Origin: Pirellulaceae bacterium
Lineage (GTDB): Bacteria; Planctomycetota; Planctomycetia; Pirellulales; Pirellulaceae
Length of the DNA: 47,181 bases
Assembly (NCBI GenBank): GCA_028289675.1
Contig: JANQOL010000353.1
Location: forward strand, 1 to 47,181
Direction: 5' to 3'
Shown here: positions 20,021-29,777 of the stretch, piece after piece
How the letters are laid out: each line of letters opens with the position of its first letter
Numbering within the stretch: the stretch's first letter is position 1
Program-made: the position numbers and the translations under genes
The notes under the pieces: generated by a model
Seen by the model: only the letters and a program-made list of their open reading frames with translations
Told to the model about the DNA's origin: nothing
Database searches by the model: none

Positions 20021-22480
20021 TTAGAAGGGACTGTCGGATTCGGCTTCGTTGGTTTGGACGCCGAAGGGATCCGGAGTTGCAATGGAAGTGGTATCCGCGT
20101 CTTCGACCGGGGCCAGGCTATTTGAGCGATCGGCACTAAATGGACTGGGAGACAGCTGGATACGTTGCTGGTGCAGCCGCTTGTAGGAACCCGACATCAA
20201 CCGGTCTTCCTTACCCTCACCGGCTTCGACAATGATGGCGGACTCACTGAGCACATGGCGTTCTTTGACGTTGATGGCGAAGCATCGCGTCTGGCAGAGT
20301 CCACAGCCCACACACTTGTCCTCCAATACGACAGGAGCAGCGTAGCCGGTGCCTTCGATGGGATGACCTTGCGGATCGACCTGCACGCCAACTTGCGTGT
20401 ATTCAATCGCGTCGTAGCCAGCCGCCGTGCATTCTTGCACACACAGGTCGCAAGCTTCCCGGCCAGCAAAGGGTAGACAGGTCGATTCGTTGACAATCGC
20501 CAGCCCCATGCGTGCGTGCCTTTTTTCGTCGAGTGGCAAAGCGCGAATGGCTCCCGTAGGACAGACCTGTCCGCAAGCGTTGCAACTGGATTCGCAACCC
20601 GCCCAGTCGGCTTCGACCATAGGCGTCCACAGTCCTTCGAATCCCTGCTGAAAGCTCTCGGGATGCAACACATTGTTTGGACAAGCTTTGAAGCATTCGC
20701 CGCAGCGAATGCACATTTCCAAGAACTCCTGTTCCGGCACACTGCCAGGCGGGCGTACCGGCAAAAACGGGTCGTCGCTACCCAAATTGGCCCCGTAGGC
20801 TTTGCCCAGCAGCGTTGCGCCAGCGGCTCCCGCAACGCTAGCTGCCGTGCCGGCGGTCAGAGAGAGAAAACCTCGACGCCCAAGTGCGGTTTCGTTAGTG
20901 GGTGGTTCGTCGTCGACCTTGAGCTGCACCAAATTGGTCCGCTCCACGAACTTGATCGCGTGCGTTGGACAAACACCTGCGCAAGATTGGCAGAGTGTGC
21001 AGTCGGTCGTTCGCGTTGTGAAGTCGGGTTTGATCGCGTCAAAGGGACAGATTTCCACGCATTTGTTGCAATGAATGCAGCTGGATTCGACTTTACGTTC
21101 CGTGGCTCGAAACAGATTGCCAATCGAAAACACGGCTCCGCTCGGACAGACGTACTTGCACCAAAACCGCGGACGCAGGAATCCTAGTCCGAGTACACCG
21201 AAGAACAATCCGAGACTGAGCAAGTGACCGATGTTGAAGCCGGGCACGAGGTGCCATCCCCGGGCAACGCCGCTTTGCAACGGATCCAACAAAAACAGGT
21301 AGCCACGCGTCACGACCGGGATGGCCGAGAAGAACCCTGAAATGAGGATTCCGCCGCAGGCAGACAGCAAGATCGCGGCCAACAAATAGTACTTGATGTG
21401 CACCCACCAACCATCCGCGGGCACTTGAAATCGCTTCGTCCGTCCAGCTAGGGCCCAATCAAACAGATCGATGGTTGTTCCCAGAGGACATAGATAGCCG
21501 CAAAATCCTCGCGGGATAACTACGCAAACCAATAAGATCGCTGCCGCGCAGCCAAGTGACCAGACCCAGCTGCGCGAGGCAATTGCCGTGGAGAGACTGA
21601 CCAAGGGATCAATCATCAGAAAAATTTCCGCCGGAACAAATTCCTTGGCTTCCAGGCTGGTCGCATAGTGATCCGGCCATGCCAACGGACTGCGGTCGGT
21701 CACCTCGAACTGTCGGTTGCTGGAAAGTCCGGTGACCACGTCCAACAGCATCGGGCTCAGTTGGCCGACCGGCTTTAAGGCAAGCTGGTCGCCTGAGTTC
21801 TGGACGACGGTAAACTCACCCAGCAATTCTTCTGTTGAGGTCGGTGGCGTGGTCTTGTCGGTTGGGCGTAGAAAGATGTGCTGGCCGATGCGGACTGTTG
21901 GTTCGTCTGCTGCAATCGTGAAATGGGCGACTCCTGAATCTTGATCGAAAGCGGTAAAGGTAACGCTGCCTATGGTTTGAGTCTGGTTGGGCCGGGCGTG
22001 GTACGGCCAGCAAACATAGAAGAACAACCAACAGAACAGCAGCAGGCAAATCGTCTGAGTGAGTCGGCGCAGCGGGGAGGCGACCCACGACAGCCCAAGC
22101 TGGCGCAGCAGTTTCCGCGCTTTTCCGCGCCTCTTGCGCTGCCAATCCGACTGGACACCGAGGGCCAGTTTTCTCAGCAATCGACCCAAGAGTGAATTAC
22201 CGGGCTGGGTATTCACGGGTAGCCGCCGGATGACTGGCAGGAACCAATCCAATCGCAAAACCGCCGGCGATCGCTGATCGTTCCAGCCGGATTGAACCAA
22301 CATCAATCCAAGGAAGCAGCAGACACCAGTGACGAGCCAGCCCCAAACTCGACTGGCGTCATTCCACTCGGCAACGGAACCCCACCGCATCCCTAGCCCG
22401 CAAGCTAGCAGTACAGCGAGGACCAAGAACGAGATCGCAAGGATGCGACTTGCAAACTTGGTCAGTTGAGGTTGCGTCAT
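20021..22480 (-). CDS. NosR/NapH-like membrane polyferredoxin fused to a NapG-like 4Fe-4S domain
   Basis: Multiple TM helices; FCGYLCPLGTTIDLFDWA, KYVCPSGAVFSIGNL; CIHCNKCVEICP, CTLCQSCAGVCP; internal RRGFLSLTAGTAASVAGAAGATLLG (TAT-like); CIRCGECFKACP, CESSCNACGQVCP, CVGCGLCQTRC. ATG at 22480 overlaps the upstream stop by ATGA. Confidence 0.9.
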   Translation of the reverse strand: MTQPQLTKFASRILAISFLVLAVLLACGLGMRWGSVAEWNDASRVWGWLVTGVCCFLGLMLVQSGWNDQRSPAVLRLDWFLPVIRRLPVNTQPGNSLLGRLLRKLALGVQSDWQRKRRGKARKLLRQLGLSWVASPLRRLTQTICLLLFCWLFFYVCWPYHARPNQTQTIGSVTFTAFDQDSGVAHFTIAADEPTVRIGQHIFLRPTDKTTPPTSTEELLGEFTVVQNSGDQLALKPVGQLSPMLLDVVTGLSSNRQFEVTDRSPLAWPDHYATSLEAKEFVPAEIFLMIDPLVSLSTAIASRSWVWSLGCAAAILLVCVVIPRGFCGYLCPLGTTIDLFDWALAGRTKRFQVPADGWWVHIKYYLLAAILLSACGGILISGFFSAIPVVTRGYLFLLDPLQSGVARGWHLVPGFNIGHLLSLGLFFGVLGLGFLRPRFWCKYVCPSGAVFSIGNLFRATERKVESSCIHCNKCVEICPFDAIKPDFTTRTTDCTLCQSCAGVCPTHAIKFVERTNLVQLKVDDEPPTNETALGRRGFLSLTAGTAASVAGAAGATLLGKAYGANLGSDDPFLPVRPPGSVPEQEFLEMCIRCGECFKACPNNVLHPESFQQGFEGLWTPMVEADWAGCESSCNACGQVCPTGAIRALPLDEKRHARMGLAIVNESTCLPFAGREACDLCVQECTAAGYDAIEYTQVGVQVDPQGHPIEGTGYAAPVVLEDKCVGCGLCQTRCFAINVKERHVLSESAIIVEAGEGKEDRLMSGSYKRLHQQRIQLSPSPFSADRSNSLAPVEDADTTSIATPDPFGVQTNEAESDSPF

Positions 22481-23520
22481 GGCGAAGCCTCCAGGTCCAG
22501 CAAGCCCAACCGCCACGTGATGTCACCATAGCCGCCTCGTTGATATTCTCGGTCACTCGCACCTTGGAACAAAATGCGGGTGGACTGGGGGTCGATTTCA
22601 AGCCGTTGGTTGTAGCCCGTCCGCAAAAATTCACCGTGACTGTAAGAGGTCGCCCATGAGGTGTCCTGGTTGACCACGTTGACGACCGATACGGCAGGTT
22701 GGTTCCTCGAGGCAGCTAGTGGCGACCAGGGTCCAGACAACTGCTTCGCGGTGAACAATTTGAAGTATCGGCGTTTGCCGTTTTGAGCCTCAACCAAGGT
22801 CACATACGCGTCTTCGCCCTTGATCTTGTACGTATGGCTGGCCTCGAAGATGTCGGCTTTCAAGGCAACTTGGGGTCGGGTCCAGCCACGATTGGGAAAG
22901 TCACTAAGACGAGTTTGTGCGTGCCACATGCGTCCGTCCAACGACGTGAACAACAGATGAGCGTAGCTGTCGTCGCAAATGACCCAAAAGTCCAGCCCCG
23001 CCTTTTCACCGTCTGGCACCACGTAAAGTGGTTCGGGCTTTGTCCAACTCTCCGCGTCGTCCAGTGTCTTGGTCGTCGAATAGCACGGGCCGTACTTGAG
23101 GCCGCGGCTGTCATCGGCAGCCTGATAGATCAGGTACCATTGGCGCTGCGGTTCAAAGTAAAACACTTGAGGCGCGCCGTGATAATCCATCGTCAAATCT
23201 AAGACGCTCCAGTCGGCGTGGGCGGCATCTGGCCAGTCTTCAAAGCTGCAATAGCCGATGCGAATTCTACCCTGTCCCTGTTGTTGCTTTCTCAACGTGC
23301 AGAACAGATGCCATCTGTCTTGGTAGCGGACGATGCTGGGGTCTTTCACAGCTATCCACGGGTGTTCGGAGCGCGGCAAGCGCTCTTGGGCGACAGACAG
23401 AATTGGTTGGCTAACCCTCCAACGGAACCGGCCAGTTCGCCAAGGGGATGATTGTGCCGGCAGCGGCGAGCACCAAACGCAGGCGACCACGACAGCAATC
23501 GTTCTGAGCATCCAGTTCAT
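22477..23520 (-). CDS. GH62-like glycoside hydrolase (alpha-L-arabinofuranosidase family)
   Basis: AVKDPSIVRYQDRWHLFCTLRK, YHGAPQVFYFEPQRQWYLIYQ, GLDFWVICDDSYAHLLFTSLDGRMWHAQT, FEASHTYKIKG, LVEAQNGKRRYFKLFTAKQLSGPWSPLAAS, SHGEFLRTGYNQRLEIDP, WRLGLL; recognisable GH62 motifs. Confidence 0.88.
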   Translation of the reverse strand: MNWMLRTIAVVVACVWCSPLPAQSSPWRTGRFRWRVSQPILSVAQERLPRSEHPWIAVKDPSIVRYQDRWHLFCTLRKQQQGQGRIRIGYCSFEDWPDAAHADWSVLDLTMDYHGAPQVFYFEPQRQWYLIYQAADDSRGLKYGPCYSTTKTLDDAESWTKPEPLYVVPDGEKAGLDFWVICDDSYAHLLFTSLDGRMWHAQTRLSDFPNRGWTRPQVALKADIFEASHTYKIKGEDAYVTLVEAQNGKRRYFKLFTAKQLSGPWSPLAASRNQPAVSVVNVVNQDTSWATSYSHGEFLRTGYNQRLEIDPQSTRILFQGASDREYQRGGYGDITWRLGLLDLEASP

Positions 23521-24815
23521 TGATCGGCTCCCTGGGCTAGCGCGCGTGCCGTTGCGTTGACAATGGCTTGCGAAGTAATCGTTGCGCCGCTAGTACCATC
23601 AATGTCGCGGATACCCTGTGTGTCCATGATCTGGCGCGGAGTATCTGTCAGCGCGGCATAGAACTGTTTCTCTTTGTGCTTGATGACTTCGACAGTGGTA
23701 ATCTTGCCGTCAGCCACCGTCACTTGGACGTGCAAATCACCGTTGTAGCCAACGGCCTTATCCGTGTACTGGCCATTTGCGACTTTGGATACATCCGCTT
23801 TATCGAATAGCCGAATGGCATTGATTGAATCGCTGGCTCGGCCACGGTAGCGTGCCAAATACTCGGCATTGCGAGCTTCGTTGCGATCAAGAACCTTCTG
23901 GTAATACTCAATTGCTTCGTCCAGTCGTCCGACCGAGCGGAGCGCGTCTCCCGCGTTAAGAAACGCTTCGTTGAATGCACGGGTGTTGCCGTAGACTCTG
24001 GTGACGTTCAACGCTTCGTCAATCTCACCCATTTCCCCCAGCAACTTGATCGAGTCGAAGTGCAGCGATTGTCCGCGCATCAGTTTCATCGCCATGGATT
24101 TGTTGCCAAGTCGGTAATAGCACTCAGCCAGATGAATACCTGTCGGCTGGTTCATCCGTACACCAGCTTTTTCGAACCAGTAGGCAGCACGCGGGTAGTC
24201 TTGAAATAGCTCAAAGTACTTGGAACCGAGCGCAGAATAATCACGTTTCAGTAGATCCGATTTGCCTTCGTGCAGTCGAACGCACTCGTACAGTAACTTG
24301 ATGCCCGGCCGCCAGCGACTTGGATTCGGGTTGACGCGCCCCCACAAGTATTGGCCGACATTCTTCGACTCGTTCCAAGGCCCATCGGCTTTCAGCGGCC
24401 AGTCCAGTTCCAGGCTCTTGGGGTGATTCATGCGTGTCGTGGCCAGCCAGTCAGGTTCGCTCGCGCCTTCACTGTCGATGATTTGGCGCACCTCGTCCTC
24501 GGTCTTTTCTCCGCGGACCGTCTCCGATTTTGGGTCGTTCCCGCTGTTGGAGGGAAGCTGGTTGATGACAAAACGCTTGCCGTTGTAAGTGACTGCGTGA
24601 ATCGCCGAGTACTGATACGTGCGTGAGACCGATTGTCCGGCAATTGACGTCTCAAAGTCGAATTCCTTGGCGGCCTTGCGAATCTCTAGGATCTTACCGG
24701 TCAGCTTGGTCCCATTTAAGAACTCGACGCTATCTTGTGCGTAGGCACAGGTCCCGCAGACCGCTATGAGCGATGCGCACATCTGCCAGAGTAGTCTGAC
24801 GTTGAGCTTGTTCAT
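23517..24815 (-). CDS. Secreted TPR-like protein with C-terminal FMN-binding domain (putative ApbE flavinylation site)
   Basis: Signal peptide; central TPR-like repeats; C-terminal GYNGDLHVQVTVADGKITTVEVIKHKE...RDIDGTSGATITSQAIVNATARAL (FMN_bind, DGxSGAT-type motif). ATG at 24815 preferred over TTG at 24833. Confidence 0.88.
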   Translation of the reverse strand: MNKLNVRLLWQMCASLIAVCGTCAYAQDSVEFLNGTKLTGKILEIRKAAKEFDFETSIAGQSVSRTYQYSAIHAVTYNGKRFVINQLPSNSGNDPKSETVRGEKTEDEVRQIIDSEGASEPDWLATTRMNHPKSLELDWPLKADGPWNESKNVGQYLWGRVNPNPSRWRPGIKLLYECVRLHEGKSDLLKRDYSALGSKYFELFQDYPRAAYWFEKAGVRMNQPTGIHLAECYYRLGNKSMAMKLMRGQSLHFDSIKLLGEMGEIDEALNVTRVYGNTRAFNEAFLNAGDALRSVGRLDEAIEYYQKVLDRNEARNAEYLARYRGRASDSINAIRLFDKADVSKVANGQYTDKAVGYNGDLHVQVTVADGKITTVEVIKHKEKQFYAALTDTPRQIMDTQGIRDIDGTSGATITSQAIVNATARALAQGADQ

Positions 24816-24874
24816 CGGTAGGTGTCCTTTCAATAGATTACGCCGGATATTCCGCCGGTGGGTATCTCGGTAAA

Positions 24875-27800
24875 TTAGTTTGTTGTAGCCGCGGACCGCG
24901 CGTGTCTCAGGCTGATGATCTTGGAGCTGGGCAATGACAAAGGTGCCACCGACTCCGGCTGCCGAACTCCTAGATCCTCGGGAGAAAGAAACCAGAAGAG
25001 TCCTGGGCGAATGAAGAACTCAGCCAGAGTCGCGGTTACCAGCCCGCCTAGAATCACGGTTGCAACTGGAAACAGAATCTCTTTGCCCGGTTGCTCTCCG
25101 CCGTAGACGAGTGGGATGAGGCCCAGTCCCGTCGTGAGCGCGGTCATCAGTACGGGGGCCAGGCGATCGAGGCTACCTTGCACGATGTCATCTTCAGTGA
25201 TCTGTCCGTCTCTAGCCCGCTTCAGATACGTTGATGTCAGAAGCAGGCCGTTGCGGGTCGCGATGCCGCCAAGGGAGACGAAACCGACCGTTGCCGCGAC
25301 GGAAAACGTCTGGTTGGTCAGGTACAGGCCGGCGATTCCACCAACGAAGGCGGCCGGCAAAGCTACCAAGAGCTGAAAGGCGATGCTGATTGAGTTGTAG
25401 GTTGAATAGAGCACTAAGAAGACGGCCAGCAAAGCGACACAACTGAGCCAGAAGATTCTCGAGTTGGCTTGTTGCTGTGCTTCAAACTGTCCTTCAAACG
25501 TAACGAAGTAGCCTTCGGGTAACTCGACAGACGCGGCAATGCGACGTTTGATTTCATCGACGACGCTACCCACGTCGCGACCAAGGGTATTCACGCGGAC
25601 CACGATGCGTCGTCGCCCATCTTCGCGGTGAATGGTATTCGGCCCCGCGGCTTTGTAGACATCGGCGACAGCCGCCAGCGGGACCCGCTTTCCGTTGGGC
25701 AATTCGAGAGGCATTCGGTGCAGGTTGTCTAGATCACGACGCTGTGATTCATCGAGTCTAAGCAGTATATCGAACGAGCGTTGACCATCGATCATCCGAG
25801 AAACTTCTTGCCCATGAAGAGCCGTCTCAACGAAGTGATTGACGAAACTGCCGGACACACCGTAGTAGGCCAACATATCGTGCTTCAGTTCGACACGGAA
25901 TTGCGGTGTCGGTTGCTGTTGCTCGACCAACGGCGGAGCGATGCCGGGAATATCCTCGATCGCATGTTCAATCCGTTCAGCTTCCTGGCGAAGTGTTTGA
26001 AGATCGTCTCCGTACAGCTTGATCGCGATTTGTGCGGTGACACCAGAAAGCATGTGACTGATGAGGTGAGCGATTGGCTGTTCGACTTCCGTCTCCACAC
26101 CCGGCACGTGCTCGACGGCCTCGTGCAGGGCTTCGATCACTTGGCCGCGGGTCATCCCACAGTCCGGATTCAGCGTGACTACGTATTCGCTGATGTTGAC
26201 TCCCATGACATGCTCGTCCTGTTCGGCTCGGCCGGTGCGGCAAGTAAACCACAGCAATGGAGCTTGCGGGTTGTCCGCGGACTTGACCAACTGGCTCAAG
26301 TTTCGGTCGGCCATGCGGCTTATCTCGCGGCTGACCTCGAGGGATGTTCCTGGCGGGGCAAACAGGTTGACTTGGGCGGCGCCTTCGTCGAACGGAGGCA
26401 AGAAATCTCGACCGATGTTCCAAGCAATCACACCACCAGCTACGCAGGCCATGCCCAGTACCGACAGCGAGCTGGTGAGTCCGACCGGAGTCATGCTGGC
26501 ACGAATAACCGGCCGAGAGATCGCCTTCAGGCCTCGCAGCATGATTCCATCGGACTGACTGGACGAAGCTCTTTCATTGGGTAGCAAGTAATACGCGAGC
26601 ACGGGCGTTAAGGTCAGTGATACCAGTGTCGAAGCGACAATGGACACGATGTACGCGATACCGAGTGGCGTAAACAGACGGCCTTCCATGCCCGAAAGAG
26701 CGAACAACGGCGCGAAGACGATGACCACCAACATCGTACTGATGATAATCGCATTGCGGACCTCGACACTCGCTTCGAAAATCACTTGCAAGACGGGACG
26801 CGGTACAGCTAGGCAAGCGTTCTGCTTGAGTCGTCGGTAGATATTCTCGACATCGACAATTGCATCGTCGACTAGCTCACCCAACGCGACTGCCAAGCCA
26901 CCCAGGGTCATGACGTTGATCGACAATCCCCACCAACGAAACAGCAACGCGGTTACCAGCACGGAAATCGGAATCGCCGTTAGAGTGATGAACGTCGTGC
27001 GAAAGTTAAAAAGGAAGAGAAACAAAATGATGACGACCAAAATAGCGCCGTCACGCAAAGCTTCGATGACATTGGCCACGCTGTGGTCGATGAACTCCCG
27101 CTGTTCATAAGTCGTTCGCAATCGCACTCCGTCAGGCAACGATGGTTTGAGTTCGTTCAGAGCCGCGTGTATTGCGTCAGTGACTTCGCGTGTGTCGGCC
27201 TTGGGTTGCTTTTGGATCGTTAGCACCACAGCTGGCAGACCGTTGACCGACGAATCGCCGCGCTTGGTTTGGGCAACTTCTTTCACAGAGGCAACATGTT
27301 CCAGCAGCAGTGGTCGGTCAGCTCCAGTCCGCAGGACTGTGTTTCGAATTTCTTCGGCGCTGCTAAAGCGCCCCAGGCCTCGAATCAAGAATTCTTGGCC
27401 ATCCCGGCCCATGAAGCCGCCGGTTACGTTCTCATTGCTCGCCCGTAGGGCGGACTCGATTTCTGCGAGGCTCGTTTCATAGCGGTGCATCTCATGAAAG
27501 TCGACGAGCACGTGATATTGCTTGCGGTCACCGCCCATGGTGATCACCTGCGAAACGCCAGGGATCTTGCGTAGTCGCTGACGTACGACCCAGTCCGCCA
27601 TCGTCCGCAGTTCCATAGGTGACGTCGTACCGTCTTCGCTCCACAAGCCGACGAGCGCGATCTGGCCTAGCAGGGATGACCTAGGTCCCATTTGTGGTCG
27701 GACGTCCGGAGGCAGCTGGTCCGTAGTGATGGTCAACCGCTCTTGAACGGTTTGGCGAGCACTTTGTACGTCGGTACCCCAATCAAATTCGACGTTGATC

Positions 27801-28084
27801 ACCGACAAGCCGATGTCAGAGGAACTACGCACGGCGATAACGCCCGCAGCGCCATTCATGGCGGATTCAAGGGGTAGCGTGACGCGCTGTTCGACTTCCT
27901 CGGGAGCGAGCCCTTCGCACTCGGTAACAATGACGACGCGTGGACGAGTCAAACTCGGGAGCACATCGATGGGTAACGAGCGAACCGCCAAACTGCCTAC
28001 GACCAGCACTGCGATGGCAGTACACACAACCACAAGACGGTTGGCCAGGGCAAGTCGGATGACGGCGTTCAGCATGGAAGGCAA
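24875..28084 (-). CDS. CusA/CzcA family heavy-metal efflux RND permease
   Basis: 1069 aa; PIDVLPSLTRPRVVIVTECEGLAPEEVEQRVTLPLE, GGLAVALGELVDDAIVDVENIYRRLKQN, GRDFLPPFDEGAAQVNL, LGGIATRNGLLL. Confidence 0.95.
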   Translation of the reverse strand: MPSMLNAVIRLALANRLVVVCTAIAVLVVGSLAVRSLPIDVLPSLTRPRVVIVTECEGLAPEEVEQRVTLPLESAMNGAAGVIAVRSSSDIGLSVINVEFDWGTDVQSARQTVQERLTITTDQLPPDVRPQMGPRSSLLGQIALVGLWSEDGTTSPMELRTMADWVVRQRLRKIPGVSQVITMGGDRKQYHVLVDFHEMHRYETSLAEIESALRASNENVTGGFMGRDGQEFLIRGLGRFSSAEEIRNTVLRTGADRPLLLEHVASVKEVAQTKRGDSSVNGLPAVVLTIQKQPKADTREVTDAIHAALNELKPSLPDGVRLRTTYEQREFIDHSVANVIEALRDGAILVVIILFLFLFNFRTTFITLTAIPISVLVTALLFRWWGLSINVMTLGGLAVALGELVDDAIVDVENIYRRLKQNACLAVPRPVLQVIFEASVEVRNAIIISTMLVVIVFAPLFALSGMEGRLFTPLGIAYIVSIVASTLVSLTLTPVLAYYLLPNERASSSQSDGIMLRGLKAISRPVIRASMTPVGLTSSLSVLGMACVAGGVIAWNIGRDFLPPFDEGAAQVNLFAPPGTSLEVSREISRMADRNLSQLVKSADNPQAPLLWFTCRTGRAEQDEHVMGVNISEYVVTLNPDCGMTRGQVIEALHEAVEHVPGVETEVEQPIAHLISHMLSGVTAQIAIKLYGDDLQTLRQEAERIEHAIEDIPGIAPPLVEQQQPTPQFRVELKHDMLAYYGVSGSFVNHFVETALHGQEVSRMIDGQRSFDILLRLDESQRRDLDNLHRMPLELPNGKRVPLAAVADVYKAAGPNTIHREDGRRRIVVRVNTLGRDVGSVVDEIKRRIAASVELPEGYFVTFEGQFEAQQQANSRIFWLSCVALLAVFLVLYSTYNSISIAFQLLVALPAAFVGGIAGLYLTNQTFSVAATVGFVSLGGIATRNGLLLTSTYLKRARDGQITEDDIVQGSLDRLAPVLMTALTTGLGLIPLVYGGEQPGKEILFPVATVILGGLVTATLAEFFIRPGLFWFLSPEDLGVRQPESVAPLSLPSSKIISLRHARSAATTN

Positions 28085-28099
28085 CTCGGCGATCTCGAA

Positions 28100-29656
28100 T
28101 CAATGGTCGTGGTGATGGTGGCCGCCGCCCGCGCCAGCCTGCATCTTCATGGCCAGATACAGTTGGTAAGCATTGTTCAGGGCGATGTTGTCGTCCGAAT
28201 GCAGTTGGCCATCGTCAGCAATTACGACTGTCTTGTCGTCGCGATACAACAAACGTACGGGCACGGGTTCGAGTTCGATGAACGCGTGATGTTCGTCATC
28301 ATGGAGAGGTTCGTCAGCCGATGCGGCCTGCGGTTGTTCAGAAGCCAACTGGGTGGTCACAAGACTGAGCGAAGGACTCCCCCCTGAAGATTCTTCTGGT
28401 GCAAGATTGTGTGCGTCGTGATGCTGGGCGAACACGAAGACGTTTGGTCCGTCGACGACCACCGCGTCTGCCGGCAACGTCAATTGATCGCGCCACCGTT
28501 CCACAGGCAGTCTCAAGTGGAGTCGTTGGCCGGGGCGGAAACGCCATTGTTCAAATTTGCGCCCTTCGCGCTCGCGCGCGAATGTCACTTGATTGGGGAG
28601 CTCGAGGAAGAATTGGACCGTTTGGGTTTGTTCGTCCACATGGTTTTCGATTCTCAGTAGTTCCAGCTGAAGGTCCGAGCCATGCTGATGGCCTGGTTCA
28701 TGAGTTTCTACGGTGATCTTCCATCGTTGATCGATGATTCGCTCCAGAACATGCAGGTCATCCTGGAAGGCCGTGCCTTTCAGGTAGAGTGTTGGATGAT
28801 ACGCGACGGTACAAAGTGCATCGCCACGCTGGACGGCGCTGCCGGGCTGAACTGCTAACGATTCGACGGAGTAGCCAAAGCTATCTTGGCCGTCTGCGGC
28901 CGCCAGTGGATCCCGGTTACGTCGTGGCAGGTCGGACGCGAACACGGTGGTTAACTTCATAAGTTGCCGATCATCGATCAGTTGTTCGATGGCGGTTTCC
29001 GACATCCCGCGCGTCGCCAACTCTTGCCGCAAAGCCGCTTCCCGCGCCTGCAATTGCCTGACTTCATACCGCAGACCTCGCGCCTTCGACCCTGACACCG
29101 CACCAGAGGAAACCAACGGTTGTAGACGATCGATCTCCTGTTGAGCGACTTCCTGACGGGACAACAGTTCCAAGAGTTGGGATTGCGCGTTGATCAGCGC
29201 CTCGTCCGTAATTCGAATAGTGAACAGCGGCAATTCGGCTTCGATCGTTTGTCCCGCCAGCAGATCAACCCGATCAACGATGCCCGTAACCGGCGCGGGA
29301 ATCGACAAGCTGCTGTGCCCAGGAATCTCCACCACGCGTCCGGGCACGAGGATGGACTTCCAGTACTCGCCTCGGGACACATGTCCCATGCGAAGCTCCA
29401 AGTTTTCGAAAGCCTGCCGCGTCAGCGCCAGATGATCTTCTTCGTCTTCATGGTCGCTTTCGTGATCGTTTATCGCGTCGTGATCTGCTATTGCCGCCGA
29501 GTTTGCCGAGTGCGAATGATCGGTGTCGCTCGCTTTACTGAAAGTCGGCGGAGCGAGGAACGACTCAACGGCGGATCCGAGGCCGAAGACAGCTGTCAAC
29601 ACCATGGCGGCAAACAGCGCGCGCAGGCCAATACGCTGACGTTGATGGTTGGGCAT
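28100..29656 (-). CDS. Efflux RND periplasmic adaptor (CusB/CzcB-like), His-rich at both ends
   Basis: SIPAPVTGIVDRVDLLAGQTIEAELPLFTI, hairpin domain, ESLAVQPGSAVQRGDALCTVAYHPTLYLKGTAFQDD; N-terminal DHSHSANSAAIADHDAINDHESDHEDEEDH and C-terminal GGGHHHHDH. Confidence 0.92.
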   Translation of the reverse strand: MPNHQRQRIGLRALFAAMVLTAVFGLGSAVESFLAPPTFSKASDTDHSHSANSAAIADHDAINDHESDHEDEEDHLALTRQAFENLELRMGHVSRGEYWKSILVPGRVVEIPGHSSLSIPAPVTGIVDRVDLLAGQTIEAELPLFTIRITDEALINAQSQLLELLSRQEVAQQEIDRLQPLVSSGAVSGSKARGLRYEVRQLQAREAALRQELATRGMSETAIEQLIDDRQLMKLTTVFASDLPRRNRDPLAAADGQDSFGYSVESLAVQPGSAVQRGDALCTVAYHPTLYLKGTAFQDDLHVLERIIDQRWKITVETHEPGHQHGSDLQLELLRIENHVDEQTQTVQFFLELPNQVTFAREREGRKFEQWRFRPGQRLHLRLPVERWRDQLTLPADAVVVDGPNVFVFAQHHDAHNLAPEESSGGSPSLSLVTTQLASEQPQAASADEPLHDDEHHAFIELEPVPVRLLYRDDKTVVIADDGQLHSDDNIALNNAYQLYLAMKMQAGAGGGHHHHDH

Positions 29657-29662
29657 AACTGA

Positions 29663-29714
29663 TTCTCAGAAGACGACTGGCTATCAGAAGACACTGGTTC
29701 CCAGAAGACACTGG
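29663..29714. repeat. Three tandem approximately 17-nt repeats just upstream of the adaptor start codon
   Basis: TTCTCAGAAGACGACTGG / CTATCAGAAGACACTGG / TTCCCAGAAGACACTGG, ending 7 nt from the CDS start at 29656. Confidence 0.8.
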
Positions 29715-29777
29715 CGTTTGAAACACCAACGACTAGCCGCAGGGACTAAACGCTGTGATTCGAGACTGAGAACCAGT

